A stretch of DNA of 64,000 nucleotides from Manis javanica (Eukaryota > Chordata > Mammalia > Pholidota > Manidae). Shown here in pieces: positions 1-11,000 of this stretch (within the stretch, counting starts at the first letter, position 1; every line of letters begins with the position of its first letter). The stretch covers positions 12,888,501 to 12,952,500 of the forward strand of contig NC_133167.1 in the NCBI RefSeq assembly GCF_040802235.1. Reading direction: 5' to 3'. Under the pieces are notes generated by a model. That model was not told where the DNA came from. It worked only from the letters and a program-made list of their open reading frames with translations, and made no database searches. A program made the position numbers and the translations under genes.

Positions 1-92
1 AGGAAAGTCAGAAGTTATATTTGGATTTCCAAATACAGTGGTGGAGGGGTCAGTCAGTCCCTCTAACCCCTCTGTCATTCAAGAGTCAACTG
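1..92 (+). mobile_element. Tigger-like DNA transposon, terminal fragment
   Basis: Ends with ttcaagagtcaactg followed by the target dinucleotide TA (93-94). The same terminus, with an extra upstream 250 bp, is seen at 34745-35092. Non-autonomous pogo/Tigger class by terminal sequence; subfamily not assigned. Confidence 0.6.
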
Positions 93-1054
93 TACATAAG
101 AAAATTGCAACATCATCTTGAATGCTAACTTTAGTGGTTCACCTTGTGGCCCTCTGGGGAGTGGGACAGGTGGGGATTCTGCCATCATGAACCATCCTCT
201 TCCCAGCCCAGTGAATTTTCCTCTCCTTGGAAAGCATTTGAAGCCAACAGTGAGGCTCAGGACTACACAAAATCATTTTCTTAGTCAAGCTTAATAAACA
301 TTATTTTGATGCAATGAAAAATATACAAATAAAAAGTAGATAAATCATCAGGTTTAATCCTATACATATGTATTGAACATCTACCATGACGTGGGGCAGT
401 GGTAAGGGGGACAAGTGCCTAGTGCGGAGGGTGAGGAAACATCGGTGCCGGTTTGGCCTAATGCTACCTGGTGCCCTGTCTCTCCCTGGAGCACAGGAGT
501 GTTATTTCCTCCTCTGCAGACCCCTGTCTCCTAAAAAGCTCCCCTCTTTCTTGTTTTCTGCAGACAGTCCCAGCCCCCCACACATAAATGCACAGGACAA
601 GAGGACGGACTGGCTCCACAGGGAACGTGGGCTGAGCAGAGCTCAGGTCTAGAAAGGAGGATGGAACCATGTTAGCCACATTACGAATTCTGCTTTTGTT
701 TTACCAGCTGCCACTTTTAAGCCCTTATTTAATGAAACTATTTGCTTTTCCATAAACACATGTAAATTCCCTACCTCGTGCTTGTCACAGCTGAAGAAAG
801 CTCAGTAAGTGATAATCAAGGAAGAAAGCGTATTTCAAACAAATCACTGTAATTGAGAATATCAGCGTAAACAATGCCATTCTCGCAATTTGATGAATTT
901 ACCAATTGTTCTGCCCTATTGTAGATTTAAGAGCATCACTTAAATTTATTTTAATTAGCAGTTCTTTAATTAAGAAGGTAATGTGCATATGGTAAAAAGT
1001 GGAGTACATATGGCCATAAGGTAATCATAACAACCTGATGGATTCACTCTCTTC

Positions 1055-1545
1055 TTTAAAGCCCTATAGTGGTTTCTTGTGACCCTTCCAATGAAATCTA
1101 AAAGCCATGCTCAGAGCTCTACTGGCCCTACTGGATCTGGCCTCTCTGGCCTCTTCACCTGCCCTCCCAACTGAGTCCTCCACGTGCCTTACTTGGCGAC
1201 CATGCAGACTTCTAATACCAGGTATCCTGCCCCAGGGCTGTTGCCCTGCTGTCTTCTGCCTGGCTTGCCCTGCCCCCCACCCCCATCAGTACACAGCCAC
1301 TCTTTGTCATTATTCAGGTCTCATCACGTGGCTGATCAGGTGGTGACCCCTTCACGTGTTACCCCACCCCACCCCTGGTCCTTCATTTGCCCACATCACT
1401 GGCCCCCATCCCTCGCCAAAATTACTATATTGCTTACCAGTTAATAGAATATAAACTGCAGGCAGGCGGGGATCTTGTTAAACTGAATGAAGGGTGGATG
1501 TGAGAAAGAAATAATGGTGAGATCAGTGTCTGGCACATGGTTGGG
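1055..1545 (+). mobile_element. L2 LINE fragment (3' end, sense)
   Basis: Carries the L2 3'-end signature: agccctatagtggtttcttg, the ggcctctctggcctc block, tttgtcattattcaggtctc, and the tail gatcagtgtctggcacatgg. Diverged, as expected for this old family. Confidence 0.65.
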
Positions 1546-1746
1546 ACCTACCAAGAGGAGGTTCCCTCTCTCTTCCTCCCCATCCCGCTAAGAAGATACA
1601 GAGAAAGCAGATTTACTCTACACTGGTCTGTCTTAAATATATTAATAAGGCATTCAATTATACTGAACACAATAAATCATACTTACTTGAGTATAAAATA
1701 TGTTCATTCAAATGGAGTTCATGTATTTCTTGATCTAATTTTTCAG

Positions 1747-2027
1747 GTCATCCGTGTGGGAAGGAACCATGAGTTGGCATTTGCCCTTCTTCCTCGTGGC
1801 CACAGTGACTTTGCCCTCTGTGTGCACCCAGTTCAATCCTCTGTCCCTGGAGCAGCTAGGCTCTGACACAGGGATCCAGGTTTTCAATCAGATCGTCAAA
1901 TCCCGGCCTCATGACAACATTGTCGTCTCCCCCCACGGGATTGCATCCATCCTGGGGATGCTCCAGCTGGGCGCCGACGGCAGGACGAAGAAGCAGCTCA
2001 CCACGGTGATGAGATACGGCGTGAATG
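1747..2027 (+). CDS. SERPINE2: SERPINE2 exon 2: 22-nt 5' UTR plus first coding exon
   Basis: Acceptor tttttcag ends at 1746 and donor G|gtgcgtg starts at 2028. The ATG is at 1769 in a good context (gaaccATGa); an in-frame GTG at 1754 is not the start because the signal peptide MSWHLPFFLV begins at 1769. Encodes residues 1-86 and the first base of codon 87 (phase 1): signal peptide, N-terminal helices, and SPHGIASILGMLQLGADG, the helix B region of serpins. Confidence 0.97.
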
Positions 2028-5000
2028 GTGCGTGCACGCTGGGCCCTGCCCGTGGGGCCTCACAGGAGCCCTGCATCACGGAGGGGCCTCTTTGGGTCTT
2101 TGCTTACCTCCCTGAGAAGCAGAGCAGCCAGGGGGAGTTTCCCTGGTGCCACCTGGGGGTGAGAGCCGGCCTCCTCTAAGGACTGGTGTTGCAGTGCTGG
2201 ACACTAGGAGAGCTGGATTCCTGTCTCTGTTCTGTAGCTGTGGGGTTTGGGGTTTAGTCACTTCATCTCTCAATGCCCCAGGTTTCTCATCTCTAAAAAG
2301 CAAACTTCCTGTCTGCCCCACCAGCATGTTGTACAGGGCTGAACATGCATTATGATTGTGAATGGACTTTTAAAGCCTGTAAACTGGGGAGGTGACTGGG
2401 TGTAGCCATGGAGGCACCGCGGAGGAAGCTTGTGGTGGTGAAACCGTTCTGTATTTTGTCTGTGGTGCTGGACACGTGGACCTACAAGGGATAAAAGTAC
2501 ATAGAGCTATGTGCGCATGTACGCAGGGGCATGAGAACTGGTGCATTCTGAATGAGCCCAGTGGACTCACCAGTGGCACTTTCCAGGCTGTGTTACTGTA
2601 CAGTGGGCACGTACGATATTACCATTGGGGAAACGATGAAAGACACATGGGCCCACCTTGTATACTGTTCTGCAACTTCATGTGAATCTAGCATTATTTC
2701 AAAATAAAAAGCTAAAAAAAATTTTTTTAGAGTAATGCCCATTGGAAAAGTTAATTTTCTTGAAAGAAAACCGTGTTTGTAATGATGTATTTAAACCTAA
2801 GAGTTTCTGTCTCCAGCACTGTTGATCAACTCTAGTTCAGGCTTCTCACTCCCAGTAGACGTGGCACCTTTCACCTGCCTCTCTCTGAGGGGCCTTGTGT
2901 GAGGGCGCAGAACTGGCTTTGGAGCCCCTTTTAGGCACCCGTGTGGATTGTGACCTTGAGCAAAGCATGTTCCTATGCAGGTCTTAGTCACCTTATTGGA
3001 AAATTAAGGAGTTTTCTTGTCCACATTCTTCCACTCGTGCTAACCGTAAAGTTCTAGGAAGCCTAACTTCACTGATGCCTTCAGCTGGGAGAGGGAGATG
3101 AGTGGGCAGGGCTGCACACCCATCACATTTTCTCTGTGCCCTGCACTGACTGTGTTCGCAGTGTCCCCTGTAGAGCTGCCAGCACCAACTGCCTGTTTAC
3201 CTGGCCTTAAACTTTTGCATGAATTTGCAGTTTGTTTGACTGTTGGAAGTGTAGGACTAAATAAATACTTGGAACACAGTGTTCTACCCCTTGCCTGCAA
3301 GTTCAGAAAATGCTTGGTGATTTATAACTTCATAATGAACCACTGCTAGAATGATGGCCTTTTCCAGTGCCACACTGGCCCCAGCCAGTACAATTCCACA
3401 ATAGCAACTGGATTTTTGTTGTTTTAATGCTAAATGAGCCACATTCATTTTTTTTTATTAAAGTATCATTGATGCACAATCTTATGATGGTTTCAAATAT
3501 ACAACACAGCGATCAACATTCACCCATATCACCAAGCCCTTACCACCTGCCCAGGAGCCACATTCATTTTAAGTGTTATTTCTAAAGTTTTGGCAATATT
3601 TTTCTGTTGGTGACTTCCTCCCACCCTGACACTTTCTTCCTCCAAAATAATTAGAAGTTGTGCTGTGGATTGTGACCTCAGGCTCATGACAGACTCATCC
3701 TGGGGAGCTGGAGGGGTTTTTCCGTTCCTGGTTGGGGCTCAGCCTTGGAGAACTCACAACAGCATGCTCCTGGCAGGGATGGAGGCAGGCTGGCTTGGGG
3801 CTGTGGAGGAAGATCTGCCCCAAGCTTTTCCTGGCAGACCAGGAGACTAGAGGAGGCAGTGTGGCTACAAGGGACAGGAGCTGGGACCTGGACTCCGAAG
3901 CCTGCTGTTCCCTTAGTTCTAAAATGGGCCTGCCCATCTTACCCAGCCTGCCCAGCAGAACAGTGTGAAGGGTGGAGTCAGAGGTCTGCAAAGGGCCTAG
4001 GCGTTGCCTCTCTGTGGACCGTGGAAGACTTATCCTGCCCTTAGTGAAGGGGTCTGAACAAGAGGCACTCACAGGGTGACAAGCCAGCTCTCTAGGAGAC
4101 CATCAGGTCTCTTCTGCAGGATGTTTTAGGACAGTATGATTTTGAAAGGACCCCAAGGATCCAAGTAACCCAAGGATCTGTACTTGAAGCTCTTTATAGA
4201 AACACATTTTATCCCTACAACTTCTTTTCCTTTTTTTCTATGTTCTAAAACTAAATGGAGCATGATGAATGGTCCGTGTAAAATAAAGCTTATGTTGCCA
4301 TCACATTAATCCCCTTATTTTTTGAGCTTGATATCAAGTAAAAAATCACATGGCAATTTTTCATAGTCCTTCTAATACTTATTCATTTTTTTTCCAAAAT
4401 AGAAAAAAGAAATCACATTCTTAAGTCTTTGGCAGGAAAGGAAAAAGCAGTTAAGACTGTTAAGAAAGAAAGAAAGAAAGAATGAATGAAGAAGATCCCA
4501 TTTATTTACTCCCCATGGCTACATAATTAAGGAACCTGCCAGTCTCCCTACTGACCGGGTACCCAAAAAGTCTACAAGGACAAGGTCTCTATTGGGAAGG
4601 TGCTGAGAATGCCTTGAATCTGTTTTGATGCTGGAAACATCGTTGACTTTTAAGAACTATTAATATGCTTTGATTTTATACTTTATTTTACCTCCTCTTT
4701 TCCTAACTCAAGGCCACTGAGAAAGCAAAAGACTTAGTCTCGTGTTTACTGATAACTCTTCTTATTTATACTGTTCTTATTTGCCAAGATAGAAAAAGTT
4801 TTTTTTTTTAAATAACTTTCTCTAAATCCTTACGGAAACATTGCCGCATTTCTCATTTCTCCTTTAGGAGTTGGCAAAGTATTGAAGAAGATCAACAAGG
4901 CCATCGTCTCCAAGAAGAATAAAGATACTGTGACAGTGGCTAATGCAGTGTTTGTGAAGAATAGCTCTAAAATTGAAGTGCCTTTTGTGACGAGGAACAA

Positions 5001-8000
5001 GGATGTGTTTCAGAGTGAAGTCTGGAATGTGAACTTCGAGGACCCAGCCTCTGCCTGTGACTCTATCAATGTGTGGGTTCAAAATGAAACCCAGGGTGAG
5101 TGGCCACAGTTCCCTGGGATCTGTTCTGTATGATTTTATCCTTTGCGAATAAAAGGTGGGCTCTAAGATTCTAACCATGTCTGCAAGTCCAGTGGCCCTC
5201 CGTTGTGCAGTGCCTGGACCCAACGGGCTCCACAAGTAGACTACCTTCTTTCCGGTTTCTTGATGCCACCAGTCACTGTGCCTCTTGGGGACTGCTCTTC
5301 CTGTAGCTCTGGCAGCAGAGCAGAATACAGCCCACCAATGTTCTTCTTTCCTCGCCCATCTCATCTCCAGCGTCCTTGCCCACAGGCCCTTGCCTGTTTT
5401 GAAGTTTTTAATTGCTCATTCCTTCCTGCTTTGTATCTTGTGTCCCCTTCACCTGGAGGGCCCTTCTCAGCCTTTAAGATGTGGCTTGATCTCTCCTTGA
5501 CTCCTTTGTGTTCTGTCGTCTCCTGGAGGTAGGTGCCTCCTCTCTGGTTGTGACTGCCTTATGATTATGCCTTCCCAGCGCCCCTTCAACGTAGCGTTTT
5601 CCATGCTGCGTTATGATTACTTATTTATGTGCATCTCTGCTCCCATTAAATTGAGAAAACATCTAACCATTGGTGTTTTAAACCTGCTAATTTATCAACT
5701 GGAGGTTCAGGTGAAAATGTTGAGGAGAAGAGGTAAGTCTCTAACCACAGAGGAAAGTTAAGGCAGGAAATACAGATTTGGGAACCTTTTTTTAGTAGAA
5801 GAGAGAGAGAAAGTCTCAAGAGTGGAAGCAAAAGAGTCTTAGACTCAAAGACTCAATCGACCAAAGGCAAATGAGAAAACCCGTTTTTTGGGGTCATGTT
5901 TCTCAAAGAGTGGTTCCTGGGACACCTGCATCAGAATTTCCTGGGACATGACATTTAGAAAGCACATCACTGGTCCCCAGTCTACTGAATCAGAGCCCCT
6001 GAGGGTTCTCGCCTGGTCTGCCTCCACTGCCCATCACCAGACTTAGATATATGAGTGTCTGAGAACCATTGAGGGGCTAGTGAGGAGGCGGACCAGCTAT
6101 GCCCTGGAGTGGGGAGGAGAGCCAGGTGGTTTTGGTGAATCCATGGCACCCCTTCTCAACAGGATCCTGATTGGTGCAAATGGGCACCCTTCCTGAAACT
6201 ACAAAACAATCAGGAGACCAGCAGATGTGAGGGGTTCAATGTTATTTTCCTGAGCCTATAGGCCTAAGAACAGTGGGAGGAAGCTGACTGCATTCAGTGC
6301 TAGATGGCTGTGTGACTGGCATGCCAGTGCCCCCTCCCAGCCTCCTTCTTTACCCCTATGCTGGTTGTAGTAAGTCACATTACTATACCACTTGATGGTT
6401 TTCAAACCACTTGGACACACACTGACACAATCACTTGCTTATGCATCCGGGGAGGGAGGGTGATGAGATTCAGCAGTGCTGTTCAACCCCACAGATCCAC
6501 TTCCTCATGGTAAACAAAGATTTTTAATACCCACTTTACTGTCCTGAAATCAGATTCGTAGCTCATAGAACCTCTGCACACTTACACAACATTTTTAAAA
6601 ATCAATATTAATACCAAACTGTACTACAAAGAACAAAAATGACTTATGCATGTAGTGTGCAGGTAAACCCTGAGCTACCCCTACACCTGAATACCCCACA
6701 GGCAGTCATAGTCTTATAATGATAGTGACCGGACAGCTGCAAAAGCAGACCGAGGCAGGTACGTTGTGTCCCGACCTGCAGGACTATCAACGGGGGCCGA
6801 CGACCTGGAGGAGAGAATTGAAAAATAAAAAAGAATGGGGCAAGGGACACAAAGAACGACCAGCAAGACAGGAGGTCTGATCAAGCTGGCACAGTTTATT
6901 GTTTACAGGCTTAATTTATACAAGTAGCAAGTAAGGGGTGGGTCAGGAGATAATTGGACCTTAGGTGGCGCCGGCGGGGAGGTGTAGAAGGGTGATTGGG
7001 TCTTGGTTGGTGCCGGCGGGGACGGAGGACCCGAAAGAGAAGCGGGGAGTTTGTCATTTTGGGGGCAGGGGAGGTGTTTTCTTGCTTAACAAAGGACAGA
7101 AAAGGCACATGCTGTGAGGTAGCCTAACCACTAACTCTAACTTAGAAATGCAAATGTTGCTAGGTAAATTAACCCCTAGCTCTAACCTAGAAGTTCACTA
7201 AATGTGCTTCTTAGTAGTAGGGGAAAACTTGTTTCTAACGCGTGGATGGGTTCATTGTTGCTGACTTTACAGGAAAGATTTCTAGCTGATTTTACAGGAA
7301 AGATTTTTACTCAAAACGTTGCTGTTGTCTTAAGGCTTTTGTGACCGAATCTGCTTAAAGGCCCACAGATCTGCTCCCAACACGTTGTGCTGGTAACACA
7401 AACACCACGAGCTGCGCTACCACTGGCGATGCAGTTTTTTTCTGAAATGGTGTAGAACCCTTGGTAAATTTCCAGACGAAACAAGTAGAGCCTGCACTCG
7501 ATTTGCACGGTGGTCACATACCTAGCAAATTCAGTGCACATTAAAAGTATGCTCCCCCAAAAAGACCTTCATGTTTCCAGGCAAAAAAGAATGAGGTTCT
7601 GGGCTCAGATGATGACAAGCAAATTTCTCACCAGCATTGAATACCCAGTAGAGCTTTTGAAAGTTCAGCAGGAAACAGAAGAGTTTTTGCTGTGTGGGGC
7701 CTGACATTGCAGGGCATGTCGTGTTTCTGGCCACTGCCCACCCAACCAAAAACTCTCCCACGTATTTCCCAACTGCCCCCTTGGGGTGAACTGCCCACTG
7801 AGAGGTGCTAGTCTGCCTGAGAGAGCTCAGAAGGCCTCTGGAGAGTGAGCAGGCCCCGGGCAGAGACGCAAGGACCCCTCCCAGTGTGCTCGGGATGCGA
7901 AGGCCCAGCCACGGCTGCCCTGCCTGCCTCTCTGCAGTTTCAGCTTCTCCTCCACGTCCTCTGTGCTCCGGCCCCGTGGGCTGCGTCCCACCCTTCCTAC

Positions 8001-11000
8001 TTGCTGTTCTCACTCTTGTCACAGACCCCCACAGGTGCATCCTGCTCCTTAGAATGCTGTCCTTTCCCTTTGCCCTTGGTAATGCCTATTTATTTTCACA
8101 CTATCCCATAAATATCACAAGTTTAAAAGTGTAAGTTTGATTCTCAGTCCTGCCACTGACTAGCTGTGTAACCTCCCTGTACCTCCGAGTCCTCATCTGC
8201 AAAGTAGAAATACAATGGTGATACTTCCTAAGATAGTTAGAACAACATTATCTTGTTATGGGGATGTAAACATGTGTAACGCATTTAGCCAAGTTCCTAG
8301 CACTTAGCAAATGTTCAAGTGTGAGCTATTTTCATAGCTATTACCTCCAGTAACACTTCCTCAGGGAACCATCCCTGGCCTCTCTGACCAGATAAGATCC
8401 ACTTCTTACCTGTGTCACATCCTTAGTATGTCCACCTCAAGGTATTTATTACAATTGCAGCTTTATACTTCTCTAAGTCATTATCAGCCTCCACCTTTCT
8501 AATCCGTAGTCCTTTGAGAGCAGTGTTCATTTTCGTTTGTTTTTCTTACCTAAAAGTACCTGGCACATGGTAGGTAATCATCCAAGAATGGAGGGGTGGT
8601 TGGGTAGATGGGTGGATGGGTGGACTGATGCATGCATGTTTATTGCATGCAGTTGCTAGCAGGCCCCCCATGTGTCTCCTTGCCTTGAAATTATGCATTT
8701 CTTACATTTCTCTCTTTAACATTTCTCTTTATTTCTTCATGCTCCCTTATTATATCTTAGTCCTACCAGTGGCAATCAGAGTCCTCATTTAGCAAAAAAA
8801 AAAGGCAAGGGGGGCAGAAGAAATTTCTTTAGACACTTATTAAGCACTGACTGTATGGTGAACATGGAGAAAAGCATGATATATAGAAAAAGAATGTCAG
8901 GGTCCTTGCTCTTAGACCCTTCATGGTTCATTTCGGGGAGGCAGACACACTAAATTGCACTGGAAAAAATACCACAGGTGCTAAGTGTTGGGCTTTATAG
9001 AAACTCCTAAAAGATGGGGAGGAGGGTCAGAGAAGTTTCCAAGGAAGAGGGGGCCATTGAGCCATGTCTTAAAGTCAAGTAGGGGTTGGACTGGGTGGCA
9101 TTCCCAGCAAAGGAAGACACATCTTTCACTACCCAGGAACCAGTTCTAAGAAGCTTGCTATTGCTGGAACAGAAAGTTCTAACTTCATTCCCACAGGCAG
9201 TCTGTTCACATAGGCCTGCCTTGTAGTGAATGATGGCTATTTATAGCTTATGTATTTTACTTCTGTATCATGACTCAAGGTTGCGTGGGTGCCCCCTTGT
9301 GTAAGTAAGGAGCAGAGATGACATCTGTTACCCCACTGAGCACTGCGTGGATCAGGGGAGTCTGGTGTGCTCCTTTACTGTGACTTACACGGACCTTTGT
9401 TTACTCTACATCCGTATCTTCTTGAGCACCACTTAAGAGGTCTTAAGTTCTCTGATGAATTAGACATTCTTGCTTCTTCAGAAACCATTGGTTTTACTCC
9501 CACCATTTAAAGCATTATAACTTGCAATTATATTATGGACTCCTTTTTTTAAAAAAGATGCTTGGACTAAAAACTACAGTGAATTAGTAAACTATTTTTA
9601 ATGGCTTTGGATATTAGTGATCTGTCATACATGCACACACACACACACACACACACTGAATCTTTAGATTGAGCAAAAGCAACCTTAATGAAAACCAAAC
9701 CTTCAAGCACAGATAGCATTTTAGACAAATCTCTAGAATAGCTGTGTTTGTTCCTTAACTCCCAACACAAAGAAAGATGAACCCGGATATCTTGTGGGAT
9801 GAATTTTCCTTCAAAATTAGTTCTTCTAGGCCCCATTTTTTTAAATCTCTGTAATAATAGCACCTTCCTTGATCCATGTCCCATAAATATAGACACCAAT
9901 TTTTACTCCCAGCTCTTGGGAATTCCAAGCTGATGCCCAACATTTCTGCAACCTGAAGAGGAATTAGGCCTTTACCCTTGATAACCTTGCACAGATTGAA
10001 GTGCTCCTTTAATTTTGACTGGAATTATGTCAACCCAGTGGATAAAACAAAACACAACAACCACTTCTTGGCAGCCACACACATTGTGTTAGTCAGTTAT
10101 GCTAATAACTAGCTACTTTTGTTAAAAAAATAGATGAATAGCTCACTTGGTTGAGTGGACTCTTCTAAAAAATGGGATATATAAGGGACTTCATTAATAA
10201 GAATTTCTAGATGGAAAGTTTGGTAACCCCCTAAGGAGAGGATCTCTATAGTTGTTTTCAGTTCTCTGGTTTTTAACTTGTTTTCATCTTTAATTTTTAG
10301 TGAGAAAAAAATAAGGAAGTATGAAAGGGTGTCATAAAAGGTTTCTTTTTAAGATATTTTTAAAATCCTTTGACTTTTCATTCCGTGTGACACAGCAGCT
10401 GCCTCTGGCCTGCACGTGGACTGCCACTCCTGAGTTTTTTCCTTGTTTGTTCTTTTGTCTGCATAGGTATGATCGACAATCTGCTCTCCCCAGATCTTAT
10501 CGACGGTGTGCTCACCGAACTGGTCCTGGTCAGTGCAGTATACTTTAAGGGATTGTGGAGATCACGGTTTCAACCTGAGAACACAAAGAAACGTACTTTT
10601 GTGGCAGCTGATGGGAAATCTTACCAAGTGCCGATGCTAGCCCAGCTCTCCGTGTTCCGGTGTGGTAAGTTCATGCTTAGCAAGGCCGTGTTCTAGAATT
10701 TTCCAGCCACAGAAAAGCCCTTGAGTGCTTTCACTTAGTTCAAAAGCACATCTGACTTTTATTTTTTAAAAAGGGCAGGAGAGAGGAGGAAAGGATTTTT
10801 TAAGAGCTCACGGCACATCTTTGTATTATTTACAAAGGTTATGTATTGGTGCACAACCCTTACCAGTTTTTAGGTTGAAAATTTAAAGATGAAAAGACAA
10901 TTCACAAAATATGTAATACGTACAGGCTTTAACACGGGAAAGCAATACCAATTCATCATTAGCTACCTTACATTAACACATTACAAATAAAAGCAAAATC

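Larger units (their letters stand above)
1..1746 (+). other. SERPINE2: SERPINE2 intron 1 (3' part)
   Basis: Starts upstream of the window. Holds a Tigger-like transposon end (1-92) and an L2 fragment (about 1055-1545); the rest is unremarkable AT-rich sequence. The polypyrimidine tract before exon 2 is gatctaatttttcag. Confidence 0.8.
2028..4867 (+). other. SERPINE2: SERPINE2 intron between coding exons 1 and 2
   Basis: Holds a MIR (about 2193-2310), an old L1 3' end (about 2365-2725), a short young L1 insertion (3451-3554) and a GAAA/GAAT microsatellite near 4466-4491. Nothing else recognised. Confidence 0.8.
5096..10466 (+). other. SERPINE2: SERPINE2 intron between coding exons 2 and 3
   Basis: 5.4 kb. 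Contains L2 fragments (5210-5660, 8345-8590, weak 8860-9115), a hAT element (5892-6072), an antisense ERV LTR (about 6755-7140), a 25-bp tandem duplication (7260-7309), a MIR (8125-8335), a small hAT-like scrap near 7690-7760, and an AC repeat at 9634. The GC-rich stretch 7800-8040 has no supported exon. Confidence 0.8.

Noticed and set aside
1754-1768. Upstream in-frame GTG as SERPINE2 start
   Set aside because: GTG starts are not used here; the ATG at 1769 begins the known signal peptide.
7531-8040. 169-codon minus-strand ORF in SERPINE2 intron
   Set aside because: Low-complexity and without motif; ends in repeat-derived sequence.
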